Below are positions 33,831 to 45,289 of a stretch of DNA of 64,000 nt, in pieces. The stretch spans positions 1 to 64,000 of the forward strand of contig JAQPZY010001064.1 of NCBI GenBank assembly GCA_029931535.1. The letters run 5' to 3'. Made by a program: the position numbers and the translations under genes. This stretch comes from Margaritifera margaritifera. Its lineage: Eukaryota; Mollusca; Bivalvia; Unionida; Margaritiferidae. Positions within the stretch are counted from its first letter, which is position 1. The number at the start of each line of letters is the position of its first letter. The notes beneath the pieces were generated by a model, which saw only the letters and a program-made list of their open reading frames with translations, was not told the DNA's origin and did not search any database.

Positions 33831-34300
33831 GTGAGCAATTTGTTTTTAATGAGATATATTTAGTTAGACTTGATCTGGTAAATATTATTTTCCTTGAAAG
33901 AGTTAGACCTAATAATGTGTAGAATTAAACACTTGATGTAGCATTATTACATCATTTAGATGATAAGGCATCTCCAGCACACAATTTAGGTATAGTTCAA
34001 AATCTTGCTTGAGGCAGAGTTTTTTTTATAATAAGTAAACAGATGTTTGAGCTCTGAAAAAATTCTGCTTAGAAAATATATTATCTTTAGAAAGGAAGTA
34101 CTGAAAATATACTGCAGTTAATTTCATGATTAATAAACAAGGTCTTGTGCATGCATTTTTCCTCGAAAATAACTTACTGGAAAACCCAATAAAATTTCCA
34201 TGAGAGATGTAATATTTCCCAATAAAGATCCATGTTTTCATTTCTTCTTAGTTATATAATAATGGTAGCATGTACTTTTTTCTATTATGTTGTTCTTCAG

Positions 34301-34338
34301 ATTTGGAAGAGACAGTCATTTGTCCCGAGGTTACACAT
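34301..34338 (+). CDS. CARD-gene exon 5, short linker
   Basis: Acceptor TATGTTGTTCTTCAG is strong and donor CACAT|GTAAGT is near-perfect. The 38 bases enter in phase 1 and leave in phase 0, which is exactly what the CARD1 exon needs. Encodes LEETVICPEVTH. Confidence 0.7.
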
Positions 34339-35514
34339 GTAAGTATTAGAAAGGATTATTCAATGTCAGATCTAGAATGGGGAAAGAAGGACAGATTAAA
34401 TTGTGCAGCCTACATCGACACTAATTCATAATGGCCAAGATTTTGATTATATACAATCCATTGCATGATGCAGACATACCAACTTTTCAAGTATCAATTA
34501 TGTCAAAGCTTGTGGTGATTCCTGTTTTAGATTTTGAGCACAGTGCTGTTGAATTCATCATAACGATGTTTTGTATGTATCAAATCAATTCATACAATAA
34601 TAATCAGAAGAAGAAGAAGAAGAAGGAGAAGACGAAGAAGAATTTAAAGTCGAGAGCACATCCTGCATTCCAAAACTTGGATTCTTGTTTAAATCATAGA
34701 CTTATTTTGCATATAAATTAATATTTAGATATTTTTATAACTTTTCATTCTTTAGTGCTTTGAGTCCCCTAGTATTTTTAATCATTTGATCATCCGAATT
34801 TGGTGAAGTGTTGTTGGTCAAGCTAAGCCACTGATTTTCCTGAACTTCAAGAAAAGTGTGAAGCATACGTTACTAGGTTATATCTTTTCATTTATTAGGA
34901 TTAATGAAAGGAGATTTTATTAGAAATTTATGCCCCATGATCTAAAACCAGTAAAAGCACAAGGATGTGTTCATTTACTATTCTGATGTTTTATCTTTTT
35001 AATAAAAAAATCATTTTAATGTGGGCTGTTTTGATGGAAATGTTTATATTCCTTACTTGATAACCATTTTCAGTCTTTTGGTATATTTTCTTGTTGAGAT
35101 TTGCCAAGTATTGACAAAATAAGCAACACCATCTGAATATATGTAGATAATATCGATACATTTTGATTGAACTTAGAACTTTCTTTATATGACATGTCAT
35201 TTTTATTCTATAAGATGCAAGACAAGACTTTTTATTTCACTAGATTATAAGTCAGCACATTTCATGATGTAAGTTAGTGATTCAAAATGGTATATGTTTA
35301 GTGTTTGGTTGATAATATTTAATAACATGTTATAGTTCTCGAAATGTTTATTTTAGGATATTGTCCTAGCAATATTTCACCAAGATTAGTCTAAATTTTT
35401 AGAAGGAACAAATATGAAATATCAGTTCCTTTAGTAATGAGGATTCTTCTTAATATCTGTAAAACGTGAGTGTCAAACACAACTGGTAGTTTCAAGACGA
35501 GTCTTCCTTGGGAC

Positions 35515-35640
35515 CGCTTGGTGACAATCAAGTTAGAAATTATAAATCAGTGAATGAAATGAGTATGTTTTGTGCATTTTTTTATTTTTTTTGTATCCTT
35601 GATGCTTTTCGTTTTTGAAATCGGTGGGGGGGGGGGACAA
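35515..35640 (+). repeat. Dispersed ~110-bp repeat, copy 3
   Basis: GAAATTATAAATCAGTGAATGAAATGA, TTTTGTGCATTTTTTT, TATCCTTGATGCTTTTCG, GAAATCGGTGGGGGG. Closest to copy 2 at 20815. Confidence 0.8.
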
Positions 35641-35689
35641 GCTACCGGGAGGGTAGGTGGAAACTATATGTATGACTAGTTACTTACTT

Positions 35690-37790
35690 GTAATTTCAGT
35701 TAGTAACACAAAGATAGTATAATTTAGTTACTTTTAGTGACAATATGCAGTTTTTGCAACAATTAGGAAAAAAAAATTGTTTTGGTTCCCATCAGTTACT
35801 TTTAGTTACATTTAGCTGATTTTATTTAGTTATGTTTAGTAATAATTAGTAATAAATAGTTACCTTTAGTTACATTTTGTACTACTTAAATAGTAATGCC
35901 TAAACAGTGCCCATATTGCTTCACTCGGAAAGGGACATGTGGAATGTTAACAACAAGCACCATAACAAGTTACATGACTTCAGTGTACTTAAAGCAGCAG
36001 GCAGATTGGTAAAGCCTTTAATTAGCATATCAGCAATTACACAAGCAGAGGAAAAATGACAAGGCAGCCTAGGTTAGGAACAACAGCTAAAAATAAAAAC
36101 ATTGCAAAAGAAAGTAACACAGGAGACAACAAATAAAATTTCAGCAAAATAGGCATTTGACCTACTTTTAAAAACATATAAACACTGCAAAGAGAAAAAT
36201 TAAACACTTTTTTTGAAAAACTAGAGAGCTTTGGAGAATGTTTGAACAGATTAAATTATATTACAACAGATCATGCCTGAAGAGTTGGAACCATTAGATG
36301 AGCACCTGGCACAAAGAGAGATGGATTTCAAACATACTGACCTCACTGAAAAGGAAGAGCAAAAAGAAGACCGTAGACAGGAGAAGGTAACCATTTGTTG
36401 CTTACTAGTATTGGCCATGTCATTTATAAATTGAAGACATTGCCAAAACCTGTACAAAGTGCAGTTACAGAAGAAATTGAATATAAAAGGCAACAAAGTA
36501 AAACAGCAGATCCTGTGCAGAGCAATCCAACTGTTCAACCTAGGAGCAACTATTACGTGCCTTAATGTTTTACACTTTATTTACTTTAAATAATGTTTGA
36601 GACAACAAACATACCTAATGGCAATTACCATGCATAATTAGATACTTTTTTTTTTTACAGTTTTGTACAGTATGCGGCTATAAAAATTAGTTGGTTACAT
36701 GATACTACCACCTTTTTAATTCTCTATCAAAGCGTTGTTTAAACTGCTCCTCCTATCTCTGTATGAGTTGCCAAGTACTATTTAATTGTGCATAGTTTGT
36801 TGCCAGATAAAATAGTTAACTAGGTAAAATACATGTAGCTTCACACTTTTTCAGTACCTTTCATTGTTCTTGAAGCATTTTCCACAACAAGAGCAAAGTT
36901 ATTCACTTGGTTAAAGTCCATAATTGATTGTATTTCCTGTTGAATTTTACCAATGTAATTTTTTTTCTGTAGTTTTGATAGTTTAGGATGTAGCCATGAT
37001 GCTCACTGAAACAATTGCAACTTTGTCAACTTTGTGTAGATGATGTATATTGTTTTGTGCAGTGTATCAACTGAGGTCATTTAAGTGCTTGCCAATACAA
37101 GTATCTTAGTGATTAAGAGCTTCACGAATTTCTGGAATCCTATTCAACTTAATTTTGGTTGTTATACTTGAAGAACTTTTTATTATTTCATAATGTTTGG
37201 ACCATGAATTAATATTAATGGAGGTGGAACTTACAGAAAGTAAGATTAGATATAAAACTGTTTCAAGAACTTTGATATATTATTATATTCTTTGTTCTAC
37301 ATAAACCATGATGAAACATGCATTTCAAATCACACCATGATTTTCACCTGTGCTGTACGTTACAGTACACAGAAACTGTGATGCAGTAAGTTTTCTAAAA
37401 ATCAAGGTATGATTTTCACATCTACCTGTGGTATGTGTTATATTGCACATAAAAATGTTTTATTTTCCAAAATTATAGGCAAAGGCTGCAGAGTTACATG
37501 TTGTCACAACTTAGATTAATTCCTATGATAAATATATGCATCTATTTAGATGTAGTCACAACTCATACACAGTAATATAGAGCTACATTACATAAAGATA
37601 GAATGAAAAGAGACATATATATGAACCTTATATAGTAGTGATGAGTAATTACTTACTTCTATCACAAATGTAGTAGCTATTAAGCAAAATACTCTACACG
37701 CAATGCAGGTAGACTGCCTAGTGAGTGTTCAACCATTCCATATACTCACATAGCCTTTAATGATTTTGTTTAAAGCATATATCTTAGTAC
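35690..37790 (+). repeat. Triplicated 2.1-kb unit, copy 1
   Basis: The landmark GCAGATTGGTAAAGC lies at 36001, 38100 and 40325, giving periods of 2,099 and 2,225 bp. The unit opens with TTAGTTACTTTTAGTGACA motifs. It contains two overlapping short frames ending TTDHA and starting MPEELEPLDEHLAQREMDF, then a GAAG|GTAACC donor-like site and a T-run plus ACAG. The second frame is Glu/Lys-rich with Leu spacing, helix-like. In this copy the second frame is cut by a TGA near 36433. I do not recognise the protein; it may be ORF1-type material of a transposon. Confidence 0.85.
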
Positions 37791-38741
37791 TTTTCTGATT
37801 TAGGAAGTACACTATTAGTGACATTATTTAGTTACTTTTTGCGACAGTTAGTGGCAAAAAATTCACTTTTGGTTACTGTTAGTTACTTTTTGTTATATTT
37901 AGTTGATTATATTTGGTGATGTTTAGTAAACACTTAGTAATAAATAGTTGTCTTTTGTTACATTTTCTATTACCTAAATAGCAATACCTAAATAATGCCG
38001 ATATTGCTTCACTCAGAAAGGGACATGTGGAATGTAATGTATCATGCTAAAGCAAGCACCATAACAAGTCAGATGACTTTAACACACTTAAAGCAGCAGG
38101 CAGATTGGTAAAGCCTTTACTCAGCATATCAGCAATTACACAAGCAGAGGACAAGTGACAAGGGAGCCTAGGTTAGGAGCAACAACTAGAATTAAAAACA
38201 TTGCAGAAGGAAGTATCACAAAAGCGAATAAAAAATCAAATCACAACAGAATAGGCATTCGACCTACTATCAAACAAATAAGCACTGCAGAGACAAAAAT
38301 TAAAAACACTTTTTTTGAAAAACTAGAGAACTTTGAAGAATGTTTGAACAGATTAAATTATATTACAACAGATCATACATGAAGAGTTAAAACCATTAGA
38401 TGAATACCTGGCACAAAGAGAGATGGATTTCAAACATACTGACCTCACTGAAGAGGAAGAGCAAAAAGAAGACCAGAGACAGGAGAAGGTAACCATTTGT
38501 TGCTTACTAGTATTGGCCATGTCATTTATAAATTGGAAACATTGCCAAAACCTGTACAAAGTGCAGTTACAGAAGAAATTGAATATAAAAGGCAACAAAG
38601 TAAAACAGCAGATCCTGTGCAGAGCAATCCAACTGTTCAACCTAGGAACAACTATTATGTGCCTTAATGTTTTACGCTTTATTTACTTTAAATAGTGTTT
38701 GAGACAACAAACATACCTAATGGCAATTACCATGCATACTT

Positions 38742-38772
<31 letters not shown>

Positions 38773-40015
38773 CAGTTTTGTACAGTATGCAGCTATAAAA
38801 ATTAGTTGGTTACTACCACCATCTTAATTCTCTATCAAAGAGTTGTTTAAACTACTCCTCCTTCTATCTCTGTCTATGTTTACCAAGGACTATTTCATTG
38901 TGCATAGTTTGTTGCCAGATAAAATAGTTAACTAGGTAAAATACATGTAGCTTCACACTGTTTCAAGACCATTTTTGTTCCTGGAGCATTTTCCACAACA
39001 AAGTGCAAAGTTATTCACTTGGTTAAAGTCCATAATTGATTGTATTTCCTGCTGAATTTTACCAATGTAATTGTGTTTTTTATACAGTTTTGATAGTTTA
39101 GGATGTAGCCATGATGCTCACTGAAACAATTGCAACTTTGTCAACTTTGTGTTGATGATGTATATTGTTTTGTGCAGTGTATCAACTGAGGTCATTTAAG
39201 TGCTTGCCAATACAAGTATCTTAGTGATTAAGAGCTTCACAAATTTCTGGAATCCTATTCAACTTAATTTTGGTTGTTATACTTGAAGAACTTTTTATTT
39301 TTTCATAATGTTTGGACCATGAATTAATATTAATGGAGGTGGAACTTACAGAAAGTAAGATTAGATATAAAACTGTTTCAAGAACTTTGATATATTATTA
39401 TATTCTTTGTTCTACATAAACCATGATGAAACATGTATTTCAAATCACACCATGATTTTCACTTGTGCTGTATATTACATTACACAGAAACTGTGATGCA
39501 GTAAGTTTTCTAAAAATCAAGATATGATTTTCACATCTAGTATATGTCACAGTACACAAAAACAGTGATTAAATAAGCATTTAAAATCATACCATGATTT
39601 TCACCTGTGGTATATGTCCTATTACACATAACTATATTTTATTTTCCAAAACAAATAGCAAAGGCTGCTGAGCTACATGTTGTCACAACTTAGATGAATT
39701 CCTATGATAAATGTTTGCATCTATTTAGATGTAGTTACAATTAATACACCATAAAATAGAGCTACATTAAGTAAGGAAAGAATGAAAAGAGACATATATA
39801 TGAAATATATATGAACCTTATATAGTAGCGATGAGTAATTACTTACCTCTATTGCGAATGTAGTCCAAAATATCCAAATAATTCAGAGTCAATAGCTATT
39901 AAGCAAAATACACTACACACAATGCAAGTAGACTGCGTAATAGGTGATCAGTGATCAAACCTTTTACATAATCAATTAATATTTTTTTTTTTTTAAAGCC
40001 ATATATCTTAGTATT
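37790..40015 (+). repeat. Triplicated 2.1-kb unit, copy 2
   Basis: Very close to copy 1 over its whole length. The Glu-rich frame (38423-38695) stays open for 90 codons, and the frame before it reads ...FFEKLENFEECLNRLNYITT. A T28-like run precedes TACAGTTTTGTACAGTATGC at about 38770. It carries an extra ~120-bp duplication of the CACCATGATTTTCAC block near 39500-39610. Confidence 0.85.
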
Positions 40016-42180
40016 TTTCTGATTTAGCAAGTACACTTTTAGTGACATTATACAGTTAATTTTTGCAACAGTTAGTGACAAAAAGTCACTTTTGGTTACT
40101 GTTGGTTACGTTTTGTTTTATTTAGTTGATTATATTTAGTGATGTTTAGTAACAATTAGTAATAAATAGTTACCTTTAGTTGCATTTTCTACTACCTAAA
40201 TAGTTATCCCTATGCAATGCCCATATTGCTTCACTCAGAAAGGGCACAAAGGGAATGTAATGTATCATGTTACAAACAAGTGCTGTAATTAGCTAGATGA
40301 CATTAACGCACTTGAAAGCAGCAGGCAGATTGGTAAAGCATTTACACAGCATATCAGCAATTACACAAGCAGAGGAAAAATGACAAGGTAGCCTAGGTTA
40401 GAAGCAACAGCTAGAATTAAAAACATTGCAAAAGAAAGTAACACAAAAGCAGGCACAATTTTTTTTTTACAACAGAATAGGCATTCGACCTACTATCAAA
40501 CAAATAAGCACTGCTAAGAGAAAAATTAAACACTTTTTTTTTGAAAAACTAGAGAAATTTGAAGAATGTTTGAACAGATTAAACTATATTACAACAGATT
40601 GTGCATGAAGAGTTAGAACCATTTGATGAGTACCTGGCACAAAGAGAGATGGACTTCCAACATACTGACCTCACTAAAGAGCAAGAGCAAAAAGAGCACC
40701 ATACACATGAAGAGGTAACCTTTTGCTACTTATTGGTATCGGCTATGTCATTTACAAATTGAAGACATTGCCAAAATCTGTACAAAGTGCAGTTACAGAA
40801 GAAATCAAATATAAAAGTTAAGAAAGTAAAACAGCAGATATTATGCAGAGCAATCCAACTATTCAGCCTATGAACAACTATTACATGCCTTAATGTTTTA
40901 CACTTTATTTACTTTAAATAGTGTTTAAGACAATGATCATACCAAATGTCATGTACCACACACAATTAGATACATGTTGTTTACAGTTTTTTCAGTATGC
41001 CGCTATAAATATTAGTTGGTTACAGGATACTACAACCTTCTTAATTCTTTATCAAAGAGTTGTTTAAACTGCTCCTCCTTCTATCTCTGTCTGAGTTTAC
41101 CAAGGACTATTTGATTGTGCATAGTTTGTTGCCAGATGAAATAGTTAACTAGGTAAAATAAATGTAACTTCACACTGTTTCAGTACTTTTTTTTTTTTTT
41201 TGAAACCTTCCCAACAACAAGTACAAGTTTTATTACTTGGATAAAGCCCATAATTGATTTGTATTTCCTGTTGAATTTTACCAATGTAATTTGTTTTCCT
41301 CAGTTTTGATAGTGTAAGATATAGCCATGATGCTCACTGAAAGAATTGCAATTTTGTTTAATTTGTGTAGATGATGTATATTGCTTTGTGCAGTATATCA
41401 ACTAAGATTATTTTTGTACCTCCAATGCAATTATCTTAGTGATCTGGATAATTTCTGGAATCCTATTCAGCTTCATTTTGGTTGTTACACTTCAAGAACT
41501 TTTTAGTTTTTCGAAATGTTTGGACCATACATTAACATTAATGGAGATAGAATTTACAGAAAGTAAGTTTAGATTTAAAACTGTTTCAAGAACTTCTGTA
41601 TATGATTATATATGACATGAATTTCACCTGAGCTTTTTGTTACAATACACAGAAACTGATGCAAAAATCTTTTTAAAATCAAGGTATGATTTTCACATCT
41701 GGTATACATCTCAGTACACAGAAACAGTGATTAAATAAACATTTAAAATCAAACCATGATTTTCACCTGTGGTATATATCATATTAAACATAAACATATT
41801 TTATTTTCCAAAACTATAAGCAAAGGCTGCTAAGATAGATGTTGTCACAACTTAGATTAATTCCTATGATAAATATATGCATCTATTTCGATATATTTAC
41901 AATTCATGCACCGTAATATAGAGCTACATTACATAAAGATAAAATGAAAAGAGACATATATAATGATGAATGTCATATAGTAGTGATGAGTAATTACTTA
42001 CTTCTATCACAAATGTAGTCCAAAATATCCAAATAATTTCAGAGTCAATAGCTGTTAAACAACATACACTACATACAGTGCAGGTAGACTGCCTAATAGA
42101 TGATCAAGCCATCTATATAATCACGTGGATTTATTGATGTTTTTAAGCCGTATATCTTAGTACTTTTGTGATTCAGCAGG
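40015..42180 (+). repeat. Triplicated 2.1-kb unit, copy 3
   Basis: More diverged than copies 1 and 2. Keeps FFEKLEKFEECLNRLNYITT (40508-40608) but the second frame has stops. Ends near GTACTTTTGTGATTCAGCAGG, the same boundary where copies 1 and 2 pass into the next unit. Confidence 0.85.
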
Positions 42181-42797
42181 TATAGACTTTAATTTGCTTC
42201 AACTGTAATGTTCTTTTCTGAGCCCAATTTAAGCGAGGGTAATTTAGGACTTAAAAACTCTGTTATTTAATTATGAAAATGTGTGATTGTTGTTGTCGAC
42301 AAATATGAAGGCTATGGCCTACATCTGTTTAAGGTGAGGTGGTTTAGTGTGATGTAGACATAGTCCTAGAATATTACTTAACACAATCAGCATAAATTTA
42401 TAGTGCTTTGAACTCACCAGTCAGGCTTAGACGTTTAGAAAAGTGGTCTTTGGAGTTTGTTTGGGTGGTGGGGAATGTTGCAGTTTACCAAAAAACATTC
42501 AAATTTTTCAAACTCTTTAAGCACATAAAAAATTTAAGCAGGTTGTAAGTCAAAGTTCTGCCCTACATTTTGGTGAAAATGTGAATGTTTATCATGATGT
42601 TTCTATGGCCTAGAAACTGCTTTTTAAAAATCATGATTTTAGAACTTGGAAAAAATCATCAATCTATTATTGTGCTTAAAAGTCCACAGGCTTGGCAGAA
42701 TGTTGACTTTGAAACTGGGTAACTTTGTGTTTATTTTTAAAGTTTAATAGCTAATTACGTTTTTTCAGTCAGTTATCATTTTCCTAACTATATACAC
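42180..42797. other. No recognisable feature (intron)
   Basis: AT-rich sequence without supported coding or repeat signal. Confidence 0.45.
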
Positions 42798-42930
42798 CAG
42801 TGGTTCCCAAACCTTTTTGATCGTGACCCTAAATACCATCTTTTGCGACCCAAAATGCAGTACCAGTATAGGGTTGCAAGGGTCCTCGCAACCCTCATTT
42901 GGGTCATGACCTGGGGTTTGGGAACCACTG
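42798..42930. mobile_element. 133-bp hAT-family MITE
   Basis: CAGTGGTTCCCAAACC at the left end and GGTTTGGGAACCACTG at the right are perfect 16-bp inverted repeats of a widespread hAT type. Flanks ATATACAC and ATATATACAC look like an 8-bp target duplication altered by AT slippage. The interior has no gene. Confidence 0.9.
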
Positions 42931-43372
42931 ATATATACACACTTACGGTCTCATTTCAGACGTGATTTAAATACAGATATTGTAGCATAGAGTTTCATTT
43001 TTAAAGATGCACTTCAAAAACATATTTAGTAAGAGGTATATATGATTTTCAACCTGTTGATCTTCTGTATCATTTCTTTCTAATGGATCTTATCCACAGA
43101 TGCAAATTTTAGTGAGTTTGAATACAAAGAGTTTTAGATTCCTTAAATCTCTACAATAAATAACTGTTCTTTTTTTTTTTTGGTTTTTGTTACAAAATTG
43201 ACAAACTGACGTTTGCACAGTGGCATTATCCTTACTTGTACAATTTGGAAATAATACATGAACCATATGTATATATAAATTCATCATAGACAATTCATAT
43301 TCCAAACTGTTTTGCTGCGGTGTCAGTATAAATGCAATAAAACTTTTTGTTGTCCAAACTCTTTCATTTCAG

Positions 43373-43688
43373 ATTTCAAGACTAAGAGTTTCATCCATTA
43401 AAGACCAGCGTTTATATTTTCAAAGAAATTATACAATTTTCAAGGAACATCTGGAGCCGTCAAGTAAATTAATGGATGAAATTATCAGTTTTGAATGCAG
43501 AGATAGGTTTTTTCCAGAGAAGATTCGAGAAGCCACAACAAGAGAACGGAAGGCTGATATTCTAATCAAGTATGCTGCACGATACCTGGATAAAGATAGT
43601 TTTGAAAGTCTCCTTAAAAAGACAGATCATGCTAATGTCATAAAGAAATTGAAGAAAGGAAGTGCTCAGGAGGCTTTTACGCCAATAG
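43373..43688 (+). CDS. CARD-gene exon 6: first CARD domain
   Basis: Acceptor CTTTCATTTCAG|ATTTC; donor CCAATAG|GTAACT. The 316 bases enter in phase 0 (matching exon 5) and leave in phase 1. The 105 encoded residues hold one complete death-fold domain of the CARD type at about exon residues 14-96: helix 1 FQRNYTIFKEHLEP, helix 2 SSKLMDEIISFE, the basic turn REATTRERKADILIKYAARY for helices 3-4, then SFESLLKKTDHANVIKKLKK for helices 5-6. This is the CARD pattern of hydrophobic core positions with an Arg/Lys-rich face. CARDs bind other CARDs to build signalling filaments in innate immune or apoptotic pathways. Identification rests on pattern, not a profile search; a DEATH or DED domain is less likely. 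Confidence 0.8.
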
Positions 43689-44009
43689 GTAACTAAAAAT
43701 ATCTCAGAAGACTTTAATAAATGACACTCATCTATGCTAAGGAAATTTAGTTTCAGCTGATCTAACACTATTTGGTGCAAAAACCGTTACAATTACAATA
43801 ACCACATCAAATGGTGTCCAATACTGAACTGTTTAACAATAGACCAATCTGTTTGGTTACTTTTCTTGTTCCATATCTTCACTTACTAAACCATCCACTA
43901 CATTTAAGTATACTGCAAATTTAAATGTCAACCTGTTTCTTTACAACAAAATTCATACTGTTTTGGATAAAACAATTTAAACAAATGTTATTAACCTTTT
44001 AATAAAATC

Positions 44010-44860
44010 TTGAGTCATTTAAACATCAGCATCCACAGAAGAGGCATACAAGCTGCTGATAAAATTATTAAAGCTGTAGATAGAAAAATCAGATAGTTTA
44101 TTAGATAAAGTTCAAGACATAAAATCAAGTTTGAACAGATTTTTCTTTTTACAGCAGATCTAGCAAAAACAGAACAAACAGAATTAAAAGCTCCAAAGTA
44201 GAGCAAATTGAAGATGAAGAGCACAAAGACATGACATAAGATAGATATTTATTATCAGGGACGCTGTCAATATCCAACTTTTTGTTATTTATTAGTATCT
44301 GCAATGTCATTTACTAATTATAGTCATTGCCAAAACCAACTGTACCATATGAAAGTAGAATGATAGAACCTGTACCAAATATTATGGCAAGACTTGGAAA
44401 AGTCAAGTGTCTGAAACTTTGGAAAGCAGACCAACTGTACAAACTAGTAAAAAGTATTAGGGACTTTATACCTTTTAAATGTTGGAGACAAAAATCGTAG
44501 TAAATACTATTTCACATGCATCAACATACAGTTTTAACAATTCCATTCAGCATGTTGTAGAAAAATATAAAATGTGTATCAAACAGGTGTTTGTTATTAT
44601 GTTTGACTATGTCTGAGTTTAACAAGAATTGTTTAATTGTGCAAGGATTGTTGCAGGATAAAATTGTTCCATAAGTTAGATACATCCAGTCTTATGCTTC
44701 TTCAATGCTTTTTTGTTTCTGTAGCTTTTTTCACACTATCTGCAACTTTCAGTGTCTTGCAAAAGTGCTGCAATGTGTTGCAATGTAACTTCTACAGTGT
44801 GCTTGTTGTGTCTGAAATGTGTTGTAATTTGTGCCATATTTTACTAAAGTTTGGATAAGT
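44010..44860 (+). repeat. Diverged fourth copy of the 2.1-kb unit (partial)
   Basis: AATGTCATTTACTAATTATAGTCATTGCCAAAACC parallels CATGTCATTTATAAATTGAAGACATTGCCAAAACC in the triplicated units, and TTGTGCAAGGATTGTTGCAGGATAAAATTGTT parallels TTGTGCATAGTTTGTTGCCAGATAAAATAGTT. Much older than the triplicate. It lies directly before the LINE. Confidence 0.65.
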
Positions 44861-44898
44861 TCTTTACAGCTTTAAATGTGTTGAATGTTGCCACAATG

Positions 44899-44983
<85 letters not shown>
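44899..44983. repeat. (AT)n microsatellite
   Basis: About 42 uninterrupted AT units. Confidence 0.95.
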
Positions 44984-44984
<1 letters not shown>

Positions 44985-44999
44985 CAGTGTATCCTCACA

Positions 45000-45235
45000 T
45001 TGTACCCCTTTCAGAACTTATTATTACCATCTTATGTAGGAGTATCAGAAAACTCAAGCACATCTTGTACAGTTTTCCAAAATTATTATTACCATCTCGT
45101 GTAGGGGTACAAGATCACTTGAATACACTTGGTACATTTTTTCCAAAATTATTATTAACATCTCATGTAGGGGTATGAGGATGTTTCAGTGAAGCAATGA
45201 GAATAACTGAGCACAGTTTGTAATTTTCTTAAATT
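45000..45235. repeat. Three ~65-bp tandem repeats
   Basis: TTATTATTACCATCTTATGTAGGAGTA, TTATTATTACCATCTCGTGTAGGGGTA and TTATTATTAACATCTCATGTAGGGGTA recur at about 45018, 45082 and 45148. Confidence 0.7.
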
Positions 45236-45289
45236 AAGATTACCATATCATAAAGGGTACAATAATATTCCAAAGGAACAACTGTTGTT

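Larger units (their letters stand above)
34339..43372 (+). other. 9-kb intron before CARD1
   Basis: Bounded by the GTAAGT donor and the TTTCATTTCAG acceptor. Contains a (GAA)n run at 34605-34642, dispersed repeat copy 3, the triplicated 2.1-kb units and a hAT MITE. The open frame at 34431-34721 shows no likeness to a known protein. Confidence 0.6.

Noticed and set aside
42180..43370. Hidden extra exon between the triplicated units and CARD1
   Set aside because: Several AG sites exist, but none opens a frame that would leave exon 5 and the CARD1 exon in phase; direct joining of those two already fits.
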